A DNA stretch of 64,000 nucleotides from Paludibaculum sp. (GTDB lineage Bacteria > Acidobacteriota > Terriglobia > Bryobacterales > Bryobacteraceae). The stretch spans positions 62,001 through 126,000 of the forward strand of contig JARKQJ010000190.1 of assembly GCA_029973955.1 (NCBI GenBank), given 5' to 3'. The notes below the pieces were generated by a model, which ran no database searches, had not been told where the DNA came from, and saw only the letters and a program-made list of their open reading frames with translations. This document shows, piece by piece, positions 44,011-52,781 of this stretch (the first letter of the stretch is position 1; every line of letters begins with the position of its first letter). The position numbers and the translations under genes are program-made.

Positions 44011-45687
44011 CTACTCCGGCTCCGCCGGCGCCGCAATCGGCTTCAACTGAATCGTCTCCGTCTGCCCGGCCGTCAACGTCACCTTCTTGAACTTCGACAG
44101 GTTCGCCGCCACCCACTCCGGATCCCGCAGAAAGCCGAAATCCAAGTCGGTTCCAGCCACCGCGATCAATAGGTATTCGCCGGGCCGCAGCGCTGTCAGA
44201 TTGAAGCCGCCCTGCTGATCCAGCCCGGTGGAACGGAAGCCCGTTGCAGATTCCCGCAATGCCGCCTCTTTCGCCAGCAATGTCACCATCACGCGTCCGG
44301 CCGGCCCGTTCTCCACTGTCTCGACGGTGCCTTTCACCGTCGCCCCGTCCGTCCGGAACACCACCGTAATCGCACCTGGCCCGCCTCCGGCGAGGTCGAA
44401 CTCCTTGCCCAATAGATCCACGCTGCCCGCCCGCATCTCCGCCAGATAGCTGCCCGGCAGGGCTCCTCCGTACGCCTGCAGCCGGTATTTCCCAGTGGGC
44501 GCCGCACTCACTGTAAATGAACCGTCGTCCTTTACCTGCCCTTGCATGCTCCCGCCCACGAAAATTGCCATCCCGGTCTGAGCGAGATTGACCCGCATCG
44601 TGCTCAGCGCCGCCTTGGCCTTTTCTGAGTCCACACCTTCGAATACCACATGGCCTTGCAGCACCACCGGAGGCTGCGGCCGCAGGGTGACTCCGTTCAC
44701 GTCGTCCCCGTTCACTTCCACTGCCTCCGTCGCTCCTGCCTGTTCCATCGGCGAGGTCCGGTTCATCGTCCGCAACATCAGGATGTAGCTTCCGCTGGGA
44801 ACGCCCGACACCTCAAAACTGCCGTCCTGCCGGCGGGCGGTGAGCTGGCCCACGGGCATGAATCCAAATCCCTCCCGATTCAGTACATTGACAAAGAATT
44901 CCGATGTAAACGGCGCGCCTGCCGCATCCACCACCTTGCCGCGAATCGCAAACACCGGCACGCGCCGCAGCTGGATGTCGATTCCACTCAACTCGGCGCC
45001 GGCCGTCACTTTCAATACCGTCGCCTCCGCCGGGTCCGTCACCCCCGGATAATATGTGCGCGTGAAACCCGTCGCCCGCTTGCCCGGCTCCGCCGCAATC
45101 GCCGGCGGCGCCCCGCCCATGAACGCCACACTCACCAGCATCCGGCCCGGCGGCACGTCGGGGATCCGGAACTCACCCCGGTCGTTCGTCTGGTTCCCTC
45201 CGCCCGCCGGAACCCACTGCATCCTGTCGCGCACGAATTGCCGCGACAGAATCTGCACCTGAGCCCCTTGCAGCGGCTCGCCCTCGTCGTCCAGAACCCG
45301 CCCCGCAATGATCGCCTGCGGCTGCAGCTTGTATCGCAGCCCTTTCATCTCCTGCCCCGCCGCCAACGTCAGCATCCGGTTGTTGGTCGCCGATCGCCCC
45401 ATCATCATGCCCTGTTTGCGGACCACCACCAGATACCGGCCCGCCTCCAGATTCTCCACCCGGAACTTCCCCTCCGCATCGGTCACCGCCGAAATCGCTG
45501 AACTATTCAGCCCCGACGTGACGATGACCCCGCTGTTCGGATTCGCCAGCGTCAGCGACACCTCCGCCCGCCGCACCGGCGCGCCCGTGACGTCATTCAC
45601 CACCACCCCCTCCACAGTGGCCTTCGGCTTCACCTCCTGTGCACCCAGAACTCCAGCGAACAACACGACAGCGATCGCTGATTTCAT
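44011..45687 (-). CDS. Secreted carboxypeptidase-regulatory-like repeat protein
   Basis: The product has 558 residues with a GAGGGGCC ribosome site and a signal peptide (MKSAIAVVLFAGVLGAQ). Beta-sandwich units begin at ATVEGVVVNDVTGAPVRRAE, IIAGRVLDDEGEPLQGAQVQ, FAIRGKVVDAAGAPF, VVLQGHVVFEGV and TVKGTVETVENGPAG, each followed by G-x-F-x-[IV]-x-x-[VL]-x-x-G-x-Y/M. No enzymatic module is seen. A decayed copy of its first quarter lies 62 bp beyond its stop, so the locus has duplicated. About 250 bp upstream of the start (45688-45940) is gene-free and relatively AT-rich, with a small hairpin near 45787-45804. Confidence 0.82.
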   Translation of the reverse strand: MKSAIAVVLFAGVLGAQEVKPKATVEGVVVNDVTGAPVRRAEVSLTLANPNSGVIVTSGLNSSAISAVTDAEGKFRVENLEAGRYLVVVRKQGMMMGRSATNNRMLTLAAGQEMKGLRYKLQPQAIIAGRVLDDEGEPLQGAQVQILSRQFVRDRMQWVPAGGGNQTNDRGEFRIPDVPPGRMLVSVAFMGGAPPAIAAEPGKRATGFTRTYYPGVTDPAEATVLKVTAGAELSGIDIQLRRVPVFAIRGKVVDAAGAPFTSEFFVNVLNREGFGFMPVGQLTARRQDGSFEVSGVPSGSYILMLRTMNRTSPMEQAGATEAVEVNGDDVNGVTLRPQPPVVLQGHVVFEGVDSEKAKAALSTMRVNLAQTGMAIFVGGSMQGQVKDDGSFTVSAAPTGKYRLQAYGGALPGSYLAEMRAGSVDLLGKEFDLAGGGPGAITVVFRTDGATVKGTVETVENGPAGRVMVTLLAKEAALRESATGFRSTGLDQQGGFNLTALRPGEYLLIAVAGTDLDFGFLRDPEWVAANLSKFKKVTLTAGQTETIQLKPIAAPAEPE

Positions 45688-45940
45688 GGCCCCTCCCCAA
45701 CTCCTGGTGATTTCCTGGAAAATACCTGCGAAATTCAGATCATCACGAATTCCATATCAAATCAAGGCCCCCCCTATCCCACAATCCCTCCGGCCGCGCG
45801 GAGGCCTCTCTTTGTAAACCGTACTTTCTTCTGAAATCACCCTACAGATTCGCCTTAGTCCATCCGATCAATCCTGTAGTACAAAGTCAGGTCGGCGCTC
45901 GCCTCCCGCCATCCGCTCCCACGCGCCGGGCGCGCCGCCG

Positions 45941-48526
45941 ATGCTCTTGGATGCGATTGGCATGACCACTGCCGCACAATCCGGACCTGCTGTTTCCGGG
46001 CCCGCCGCCCTCCAACTGCAAGGCCGGGCGCGTGTCTTCGCCCTGCTCATTGCCTACCTCGGCCTCTATCGAATCCTGTTGGCTCTCGCCTTCTGGCATT
46101 CGGAATCGCCCCTGCGCTTCGCCGCCTATCTGGCCGCTTCCCTCTCGCTCTGGTGGATCCAGAAGTCCCGGTTCTCGCTCGCCGGGTCGTTTCCTCTCAC
46201 CCTCCCCATCGTTTTGCTCGCCGTGGTGGACCTCTCCATCCCGGAAGCCCTCATTCTCGGCTGCCTCGTAGCCCTGCTTCAGAACTGGCGCTACCTCGGC
46301 GGCCTCGATGGCGGCCTCCACCTCTGTTACTTTGTCGGCGTCCAGGCGCTGATGATCTCCGTCGCCCGCTACGCCTCCGATACGTTGGCCCCCCATCTCG
46401 GCAACGGCGCCGCGCTCCATCTCCTCATCGCCTCCGTCGGTCTCTTTGTCGCCAATACCCTCCCTGCCGCAATCATCGAGCGTCTGTCCGGCGGAGCCCG
46501 CCTTGGCAAACTCTGGAAGTCCTCCTACGGTTGGGCTTTCCCCCATTACCTCGTCGCCGCCGCCGGTGCTTACCTCTTCCGCCTCGGACCCACCTCCATC
46601 TCCTGGGACTCCGCCCTGCTCGCACTCACCGTCATGGCTCTCGCCTTCCGGCACCACCAGATGCGGCAGGCGGAACTGTGCGCACAACAGAAACACGCCG
46701 GCGATCTCGCCCTGCTCCACATGCGGGCCATCGAGGGTCTCGCCCTCGCCGTCGAGGCCAAGGAGAATAGCAACATCGCCGGCCACCTCCGCCGCGTCCG
46801 CATCTATGCCCTCGGCGTCGGCCGCGTCATCGGCATGTCCCCCACCGAACTCGAAGCCCTCCACGCCGCCGCCCTCCTCCACGACATCGGGAAACTCGCT
46901 GTTCCGGACCACATCCTCTCCAAACCCGGCCGGCTCACCACCGAAGAGTTCGCCAAACTCAAAGTCCACACTCTCGTCGGCGCGGAAATCGTGGAACACA
47001 TGCAGTTCCCCTACTCTGTCGCCCCCATTGTCCTCTCCCATCACGAGAAATGGGACGGCTCCGGCTATCCTTTCGGCCTGAGAGGCGAGGAGATCCCCCT
47101 CGGCGCACGCATCCTCTCTGCCGTCGATTGCCTCGACGCACTCTCCTCCGATCGCGAGTACCGCAAAGGCATGCCGCTCAAGAGCGCCGTCAAGTACATC
47201 GTCAGCGAAGCCGGCGCCAGCTTCGACCCCCTCATCACCCAGGCCATCGAGGCACACTGGCAGCAACTCGACGCCGAAGCCCAATCCAACGGACGGAAGC
47301 CGATGCTCTCCACCAACGCCCGCATCGACAACGGCAACGCCCCCGCCGCCGGCCTCGATACCATCGGCGGCGTCCCCGCCGCCGATTTCAGTTCGTCATG
47401 CGGCGTCCCAGCCGCCGATTTCAGTTCGTCATGCGGCGTCCCCGCCGCCGGTTTCAGTTCGTCATGCAGCGCCCCCGCCGCCGGCGCCGGCTTCATCTCC
47501 ACCATCGCCGCCGCGCGCAAGGAAGAACGCCGCCTCCGCGAAATCGAATCCACCCTCGGCGGCTCACTCAACCTCGAAGAGACCTTCAACCGCCTCACCA
47601 TCCTCCTCCGCGGACTGCTCCCCTTCGACGCCCTCGCCCTCTTCATTCGCGAAGCCGGCGTCCTCCGCGCGGAGTTTGTCGACGGCAACAGCGCCGCCAC
47701 TCTGCTCAACCTCGAAATTGAAAACGGTGCTGGCCTCACCGGTTGGGTCGCCCGCCACTCCCAGGCCGTCGTCAACGGCAACCCCTCCGTCGATCCCGGT
47801 TACCATCTCCCCGCCGGCGTCCAGCTCGAGTCCGCTCTCTCTTACCCCCTCTCGGCCGGTAACGGCGTCTTCGCCGTCCTCAACCTCTACCGCCGCCGCA
47901 AGGACGCCTTCTTCCGCGACGACCTCCGCCTCCTCGCTTCTATCGGCCCGCGCATCTCCACCGCGCTCTCCAATGCCATGGCCTACCGCGAGATGGAGTC
48001 GCTCTCCCAGGTCGATCCCGTTACCGGTCTCCCCAACCGCTCCGGCATCCTCCGCCGCATCGGCGAAGAACTCTCTCGCTGCCGCCGCGCTCAATCCCCG
48101 CTGGCCGTCATCGCCATCCGCCTCAGCCCCTCGCAGCCCTCCTCGGACTCGCCCTCGGATCCTGAGCTCCTGGCCACCATCGGCAAGGCCTTCCGCCAGG
48201 ATTGCCGCGACTACGACGAAGTCGGCTACGTCGGCGCCAACACTTTCATCGTGGTCCTGCCCGGCATGAAGGCAACCAACCTCTCCGACAAGTTCGCCGC
48301 TCTCCTGCGCGCCGCCGGAACCGGCATGGACCCCAATCAGGACACCGGCGTCGAGGCCGGTAGCGCCTTCTATCCCGACGACGCCGACGACGCCCGCCAG
48401 CTCCTGGTCATCGCTTCCCGCCGCGTCACGGAACATTCCACTTTCCTCACCGGCTTGCAGGCCCTGCTGCAAAAGACTCGTTCCGCCGCCACCTCCCCGC
48501 AACGCACAGTCCCACCTCAGGGATAA
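45941..48526 (+). CDS. Membrane HD-GYP phosphodiesterase with GAF and degenerate GGDEF
   Basis: The product has 861 residues; an alternative ATG at 45962 is possible. An N-terminal region with several TM helices (about 30-235) is followed by an HD-GYP domain (about 265-450) with LLHDIGKLAVPDHIL (314-328), SHHEKWDGSGYP and the following GEEIPLGARIL, all canonical, so c-di-GMP hydrolysis is likely. A low-complexity linker of 11-residue repeats (477-515) leads to a GAF domain (about 545-690) and a GGDEF-like domain whose signature reads VGANTF, hence inactive as a cyclase. Its 3' end overlaps the enolase-like gene by 10 bp. Confidence 0.88.
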   Translation: MLLDAIGMTTAAQSGPAVSGPAALQLQGRARVFALLIAYLGLYRILLALAFWHSESPLRFAAYLAASLSLWWIQKSRFSLAGSFPLTLPIVLLAVVDLSIPEALILGCLVALLQNWRYLGGLDGGLHLCYFVGVQALMISVARYASDTLAPHLGNGAALHLLIASVGLFVANTLPAAIIERLSGGARLGKLWKSSYGWAFPHYLVAAAGAYLFRLGPTSISWDSALLALTVMALAFRHHQMRQAELCAQQKHAGDLALLHMRAIEGLALAVEAKENSNIAGHLRRVRIYALGVGRVIGMSPTELEALHAAALLHDIGKLAVPDHILSKPGRLTTEEFAKLKVHTLVGAEIVEHMQFPYSVAPIVLSHHEKWDGSGYPFGLRGEEIPLGARILSAVDCLDALSSDREYRKGMPLKSAVKYIVSEAGASFDPLITQAIEAHWQQLDAEAQSNGRKPMLSTNARIDNGNAPAAGLDTIGGVPAADFSSSCGVPAADFSSSCGVPAAGFSSSCSAPAAGAGFISTIAAARKEERRLREIESTLGGSLNLEETFNRLTILLRGLLPFDALALFIREAGVLRAEFVDGNSAATLLNLEIENGAGLTGWVARHSQAVVNGNPSVDPGYHLPAGVQLESALSYPLSAGNGVFAVLNLYRRRKDAFFRDDLRLLASIGPRISTALSNAMAYREMESLSQVDPVTGLPNRSGILRRIGEELSRCRRAQSPLAVIAIRLSPSQPSSDSPSDPELLATIGKAFRQDCRDYDEVGYVGANTFIVVLPGMKATNLSDKFAALLRAAGTGMDPNQDTGVEAGSAFYPDDADDARQLLVIASRRVTEHSTFLTGLQALLQKTRSAATSPQRTVPPQG
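47369..47485 (+). repeat. In-frame 33-bp tandem repeat in the HD-GYP protein linker
   Basis: Three and a half copies of a 33-bp unit encode GVPAADFSSSC repeats. Copies differ at only a few bases, indicating recent expansion. The unit contains GGCGTCCCCGCCGCC. Confidence 0.9.
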
Positions 48527-49791
48527 CGTTCCGCCGGCCTCCACGCCAGCTCCCCCGCCCGCTCCAGCCACAACAGCCGGTTGTACTTCGCCAGCCTCTC
48601 TGACCTCGTCACCGAACCCACTTTGATCTGCCCCGCCCCGGATGCGCTCGCCAGGTCCGCCAGAAACGAGTCTTCCGTCTCCCCGCTCCGCGCCGAGACC
48701 ACCGCCGTCCAGCCTGCCGCCCGCGCCATCTCCAGCACCCGGAACGTCTCCGTCAACGTCCCGATCTGGTTCATCTTCACCAGCACCGAATTCCCCGCCC
48801 CCTCCGCGATTCCGCGCCCCACGCGCGCCGGATTCGTCGTGAAGAAATCGTCACCCACCAACTGCACCTTCCGGCCCAGCCGCGCCGTCAGTTCCTTCCA
48901 TCCCTCCCAATCGTCCTGCTCCAACCCGTCTTCAATCGATCGCACCGGATAGCGCTCCACCCAGCGCTCATACAGCGCAATCAGCTCGCCCGCGCTCATC
49001 CGCCGCCCTTCCGACTTCAGCTCATACACCCCATCGGCGTAGAAATGCGATGCCGCGATGTCGAGCGCGATCGACACCTGCTCCAGCGGCCGGTACCCGG
49101 CCCGTTCGATCGCCAGCGACAGCACCTCCAACGCCTCTTCGTTCGACTTCAGAATCGGACCCCACCCGCCCTCGTCCGCCACCCCCGTCAGCACGCACCC
49201 CCGCTCGTCCAACAGCGCCTTCGCCGCCCGGTGGATGTCCGCAATCGCCCGCAGCGCTTCGGCATAGCTCGGAAACCCGTGCGCCACCGCCAGGAAGTCC
49301 TGCACCTCCATCTGCCGCCCCGCGTGCAGCCCGCCGGAGAGGATGTTCACCATCGGCACCGGCAGCCGCGGCCTGCCGCCCAGCCGCGCCAGCCTCTTCC
49401 ACAACGGCTCGCCCGCCGCCGCCGCCACCGCCCGCGCCGCCGCGCAGCTCACCCCCAGAATCGCGTTGCCCCCCAGCCGGCCCTTGTTCGCCGTCCCGTC
49501 CAGTTCAATCAGCCGCGCATCCAGCACAGCCTGCTCCGCCGCGTCCATCCCCGCCACCGCCCGCGCGATCTCGCCTTCCACGTTCGCACAGGCCCGCAAC
49601 GTTCCCTTGCCCGCATAACGCGCGCCGCCGTCCCGTAACTCCACCGCCTCGTGCCGCCCCGTCGATGCCCCCGACGGCACCTGCGCCGATGCCGCCACTC
49701 CGCAGCCCAACGTCATCTCCACTTCCACCGTCGGCACACCGCGCGAATCCAAAATCTCCTGCGCGCGCAATTTCGCAATCGTCAGATCCAT
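48517..49791 (-). CDS. Divergent enolase-family protein
   Basis: The product has 424 residues, enolase length. Conserved: ILDSRGVPTVEV, PSGASTGRHEAVEL, Mg ligands in LDIAASHFY, SIEDGLEQDDW and LVGDDFFTTN, and Lys339 in VLVKMNQIGT. Unlike housekeeping enolases, the SHRSGETED motif reads SARSGETED (the His is Ala367), the QEF motif has become QDF, and GDEGGFAP has become ADEGGWGP. It may have shifted specificity or reduced activity; whether the genome has another enolase is unknown. It is coupled to the kinase gene by a 10-bp overlap. Confidence 0.85.
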   Translation of the reverse strand: MDLTIAKLRAQEILDSRGVPTVEVEMTLGCGVAASAQVPSGASTGRHEAVELRDGGARYAGKGTLRACANVEGEIARAVAGMDAAEQAVLDARLIELDGTANKGRLGGNAILGVSCAAARAVAAAAGEPLWKRLARLGGRPRLPVPMVNILSGGLHAGRQMEVQDFLAVAHGFPSYAEALRAIADIHRAAKALLDERGCVLTGVADEGGWGPILKSNEEALEVLSLAIERAGYRPLEQVSIALDIAASHFYADGVYELKSEGRRMSAGELIALYERWVERYPVRSIEDGLEQDDWEGWKELTARLGRKVQLVGDDFFTTNPARVGRGIAEGAGNSVLVKMNQIGTLTETFRVLEMARAAGWTAVVSARSGETEDSFLADLASASGAGQIKVGSVTRSERLAKYNRLLWLERAGELAWRPAERYP

Positions 49792-50774
49792 TTCGTCACC
49801 CGTTCCAATACTTCATCCATCGTGCCGGCCGGCTCGCAGATCAATTCGCGCGCCGCGCCTCGCAGCTTCGTCTTCAATCCTTCGTCCTTCACATACTCCG
49901 CCGGCGACTTGCCGTCCACCCGCGCCAGCAGCAGGCAGCCCAGATGCTTCATCGAAGCCGCCTCCAGCCACCCATACTCGTCCCCCGCCTCGTCCCGCAC
50001 CGCACTCCAGAACTCTCCCGCCGCCCGCTTCAACTCCTCCCGCGCCGGCTCGACCACCGCATACTTCAGCACCAGGTGGTTCGAAAAGAACCCGCCATCG
50101 AACGCCGGATCGCCCCAGTGCACCACCTCCCAATCGATCACCATCACCCGCGCTCCGCGCACCAGCAGATTCTTCGGGCTGTAATCGCCGTGTACGAGAG
50201 AAACCCGCCGCCCGTTGCACTCTTCTATTAGCGCAGCGAAGCGCTCCCGGAGTTCCGGATGTCTCCCTGCCGTGAAACGGTAGTACGGGTCCACTCTCAA
50301 CTCTTCAAACACCGTCAGGTCGCCGAAGTCCACCCGCCATTCGGGCCTTCGCGCGCTCTCGCTGATCCAGGCGCCCAGCAGACGCCCGCACACTCCCGCC
50401 ACCTCCGCGCGGACCTCACCCGCCAGGAGTTCTGTTTTCCACGGGAGGGCGTCTGCCGGCGCAGCCTCCATCCCGAATACAAACCGCTCCCGGTCTTCAA
50501 ACAGAATCCCCGGCGCCGCCCACTCCGGCAACACACCAACCATCGCCCGCAAAGCATCGCACTCCCTATGAATCCTGTCCCTCCGGCTCAGCCACTCCTC
50601 CTGCACCCGCAGCCGCCCCAACGACTGCTTCGCCACGCACCGCACCCCGCCTCCCACCGCCAGCACCACGTCGTTCGACACCCCGCCCCCCAGCGGCGTC
50701 ACCGTCAGCTCTTCCGCCGCCACACCCAGCCGTTCGGCCAGGTATTCGCGAGTCAGGTTCCCTTCTTTTTCCAT
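49782..50774 (-). CDS. APH-family small-molecule kinase
   Basis: The product has 330 residues. It is an aminoglycoside phosphotransferase/choline kinase-fold protein: a Gly-rich loop at TPLGGGVSNDV, VAKQSLGRLRV (ATP-binding Lys), the Brenner motif VHGDYSPKN (195-202) and VIDWEVVHWGDPAFDGG (214 Asp). The family phosphorylates hydroxyls of sugars, choline, homoserine or methylthioribose. Its position just upstream of, and overlapping, the enolase-like gene suggests the two act on the same carbon compound (inference). Antibiotic resistance is not implied. Confidence 0.85.
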   Translation of the reverse strand: MEKEGNLTREYLAERLGVAAEELTVTPLGGGVSNDVVLAVGGGVRCVAKQSLGRLRVQEEWLSRRDRIHRECDALRAMVGVLPEWAAPGILFEDRERFVFGMEAAPADALPWKTELLAGEVRAEVAGVCGRLLGAWISESARRPEWRVDFGDLTVFEELRVDPYYRFTAGRHPELRERFAALIEECNGRRVSLVHGDYSPKNLLVRGARVMVIDWEVVHWGDPAFDGGFFSNHLVLKYAVVEPAREELKRAAGEFWSAVRDEAGDEYGWLEAASMKHLGCLLLARVDGKSPAEYVKDEGLKTKLRGAARELICEPAGTMDEVLERVTKWI

Positions 50775-50807
50775 GCGATCTCAAGATTCTAGCCAATTGG
50801 GATATGC

Positions 50808-50836
50808 TTGACACTTCCGCGACGCTTCTGTACACT
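50808..50836 (+). promoter_or_regulatory. Sigma-70-type promoter of the epimerase operon
   Basis: TTGACA (50808-50813), a 17-bp spacer and TACACT (50831-50836), about 45 nt before the ATG at 50883. This is the best consensus promoter seen in the window. The longest open frame begins within this -35 and is therefore not the true start. Confidence 0.75.
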
Positions 50837-50882
50837 TGTAGCGGTTACTTTAACGTTATCTATATTCGCTTGGAGCGCATTT

Positions 50883-51926
50883 ATGTCACTCTCTCACCCT
50901 CCCATCGAGCGCGGCCTGCAGAAGGACGACCTCATCGTCATCACCGGCGCCGGCGGCTTCATCGGCGGCTCCCTGGCACGCTACTTCCATGACCTCGGCT
51001 ACACCCGCATCCGCGCCGTCGACCGCAAACCGCTCCCCGACTGGTACCAGCGCGTTCAGGGCGTCGAATGCCTCTCCATGGACCTCAGTGAAAAAGACAA
51101 CTGCATTCGCGCCGCCGAGGGCGCCATCGAGGTCTACAACCTCGCCGCCGACATGGGCGGCATGGGCTTCATCGAGCACTTCCGCGTCGAGTGCCTGCGC
51201 AGCATCCTCGTCAACACGCACATGATCGAGGCGGCGTGGCGCGCGGGGGCCCGGCGCTACTTCTTCTCATCGTCGGCCTGCGCTTACAACACAGATCTGC
51301 AGAAGAACCCCAACGTGCTGGCGCTGAAGGAATCCGACGCTTACCCGGCCATGTCGGAGCGCGGCTACGGCTGGGAGAAGCTGATCAGCGAAATGTTCTG
51401 CCAGGAGTATTGGGCCGAGCGCGGGCTGGAGACGCACATCGCCCGCTTCCACAACATCTACGGGCCGCACGGCACGTGGTTCGGCGGGCGTGAGAAGGCT
51501 CCGGCGGCGATGTGCCGCAAAGTGCTGGAAGCGCTCGATTCGGGCAAGCTGCACATCGAGATCTGGGGCGACGGCTCGCAGACTCGCAGCTTCTGCTTCA
51601 TCGAGGATTGCGTGTTGGGCATCGACATGATCATGCACAGCGACAAGCTGATCGCCACGCCCATCAACCTCGGCTCCAGCGAACTGATCTCGATCAACGA
51701 CCTGGTGAGCATGGTGGAATCGATCGCCGGCGTGAAGTTGGAGCGCAGCTACGACCTGAACGCGCCGAAGGGCGTGGCGGGCCGCAACAGCGACAACACG
51801 ATGATCCAGAGCATCCTCGGCTGGGAGCCCAAAACCACTTTGCGCGCGGGCATGGAAAAGACCTACGCCTGGATCGCCGAGCAGTACGCGGACCGCAAAG
51901 CGGGCAAGCGCGTCGTGAAGGACTAG
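50883..51926 (+). CDS. GDP-mannose 3,5-epimerase-like SDR protein
   Basis: The product has 347 residues from the ATG at 50883, 7 nt after GGAGCG. It is an extended SDR: VITGAGGFIGG (22-28 loop) and GYGWEKL (Tyr162/Lys166). The stretches NLAADMGGMGF, SSACAY, ALKESDAYPA, RFHNIYGPHGTW and GGREKAPAAMCRK are very close to plant GDP-mannose 3,5-epimerase, including the acid/base Cys133 and Lys205. The product would be GDP-L-galactose or GDP-L-gulose. The first third of the gene uses C-ending codons, the rest G-ending ones. Confidence 0.85.
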   Translation: MSLSHPPIERGLQKDDLIVITGAGGFIGGSLARYFHDLGYTRIRAVDRKPLPDWYQRVQGVECLSMDLSEKDNCIRAAEGAIEVYNLAADMGGMGFIEHFRVECLRSILVNTHMIEAAWRAGARRYFFSSSACAYNTDLQKNPNVLALKESDAYPAMSERGYGWEKLISEMFCQEYWAERGLETHIARFHNIYGPHGTWFGGREKAPAAMCRKVLEALDSGKLHIEIWGDGSQTRSFCFIEDCVLGIDMIMHSDKLIATPINLGSSELISINDLVSMVESIAGVKLERSYDLNAPKGVAGRNSDNTMIQSILGWEPKTTLRAGMEKTYAWIAEQYADRKAGKRVVKD

Positions 51927-51930
51927 CGTG

Positions 51931-52719
51931 ATGGGCCAGCCGGCTCTGACGGAACTGATCGGCGAGATCCCGCTGCGTATGGCGCTCGCCGGCGGGTGGA
52001 TCGACCAGCCATTTGTCTCGAAGCTGAATCCCAACCCGCCGGGCTCCATGGTGGTGGTGGCCCTGGAGCCGGACGTCTGGTTGATGGACCGCTGCGGTTT
52101 CGCCAGCGGCACGCGCCGGATCGCCCGCCGCATCTGGAACGGCTGCCTGCCGGACCGGCCGCGCGAAGAACTGGTGCGCGAACTCTACCGGGCTGAGAAT
52201 CAGGGCAAGGAAGAGCCTTCCGGGTCGCAGGACATGATCGGCCTGATCTATCCGGGCATCAACCGCCTGGACTACGACTTCGAGTTCGAGGGCGGCTACT
52301 TTCCGCGGCATATCGAGACCTGCTCGGACGAGACCGTGGCGCGGTGGCTGGAGAGCGTCTTCTACATGGTGCCCATCCAGCCGCGGCCGCCGGGCTACAA
52401 TCCGCTGGGCGTCAAGCGGCTGTCGCCGGAAGTCATCGCACGGCTGGGCCAGTCCGGGAAGGATTGTTATGACGCCATCACCGGCTGCGACCTGCCGAAG
52501 CTGGGCGCGGCGATGAACGAGTGCATGGAGTGCTGGGAGCTGATGCTGCCGCACGTGGTGGCGCATCCCACCATCGATCTCGACCTGAAGGCGATCCTCA
52601 GCCACTACCAGCACCGCTATCCGGGCGCCATGTACTCCGGCTGCGGCGGCGGCTACCTCTTCGTAGTCTCCGAGGAGCCGGTGCCGGGTTCGCTGCGCGT
52701 GACGGTGAAGACGCACTGA
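51931..52719 (+). CDS. GHMP-family kinase-like protein
   Basis: The product has 262 residues from the ATG at 51931 (a GTG lies at 51928). The start GEIPLRMALAGGWIDQPFVS is the substrate motif of GHMP kinases such as heptose, fucose or arabinose kinases. The usual PxxxGLGSSxA loop is replaced by something like CGFASGTRRIA. EPSGSQDMIGLIYPGIN fits the later G-x-Q-D block and SGCGGGYLFVVSE the C-terminal motif. It probably phosphorylates a sugar at C1, though degenerate loops leave doubt. It is co-transcribed with the epimerase. Confidence 0.7.
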   Translation: MGQPALTELIGEIPLRMALAGGWIDQPFVSKLNPNPPGSMVVVALEPDVWLMDRCGFASGTRRIARRIWNGCLPDRPREELVRELYRAENQGKEEPSGSQDMIGLIYPGINRLDYDFEFEGGYFPRHIETCSDETVARWLESVFYMVPIQPRPPGYNPLGVKRLSPEVIARLGQSGKDCYDAITGCDLPKLGAAMNECMECWELMLPHVVAHPTIDLDLKAILSHYQHRYPGAMYSGCGGGYLFVVSEEPVPGSLRVTVKTH

Positions 52720-52781
52720 GCGGACCGGCGCGAAATCAGCATTGGTTCACGGCCGCACTCCAGTTAGCATAGAGAGTAATC

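Noticed and set aside
45787..45804. Intrinsic terminator upstream of the HD-GYP gene
   Set aside because: A 6-bp stem is present, but there is no proper T tract on either strand and no transcript known to need termination there.
49782..50774. Aminoglycoside resistance gene
   Set aside because: The protein has the APH fold, but that family is broad; the linkage to an enolase-like gene points to metabolism.
50808..50882. Start of the epimerase at a TTG at 50808
   Set aside because: This position is the first base of the TTGACA -35 element; the ATG at 50883 has a ribosome site and fits the family N-terminus.
50775..50882. A replication origin with DnaA boxes at the composition switch
   Set aside because: Only one weak 7-of-9 match (TTATCTATA) is present in this AT-richer interval, with no cluster and no replication genes; the skew switch is reported, but oriC is not claimed.
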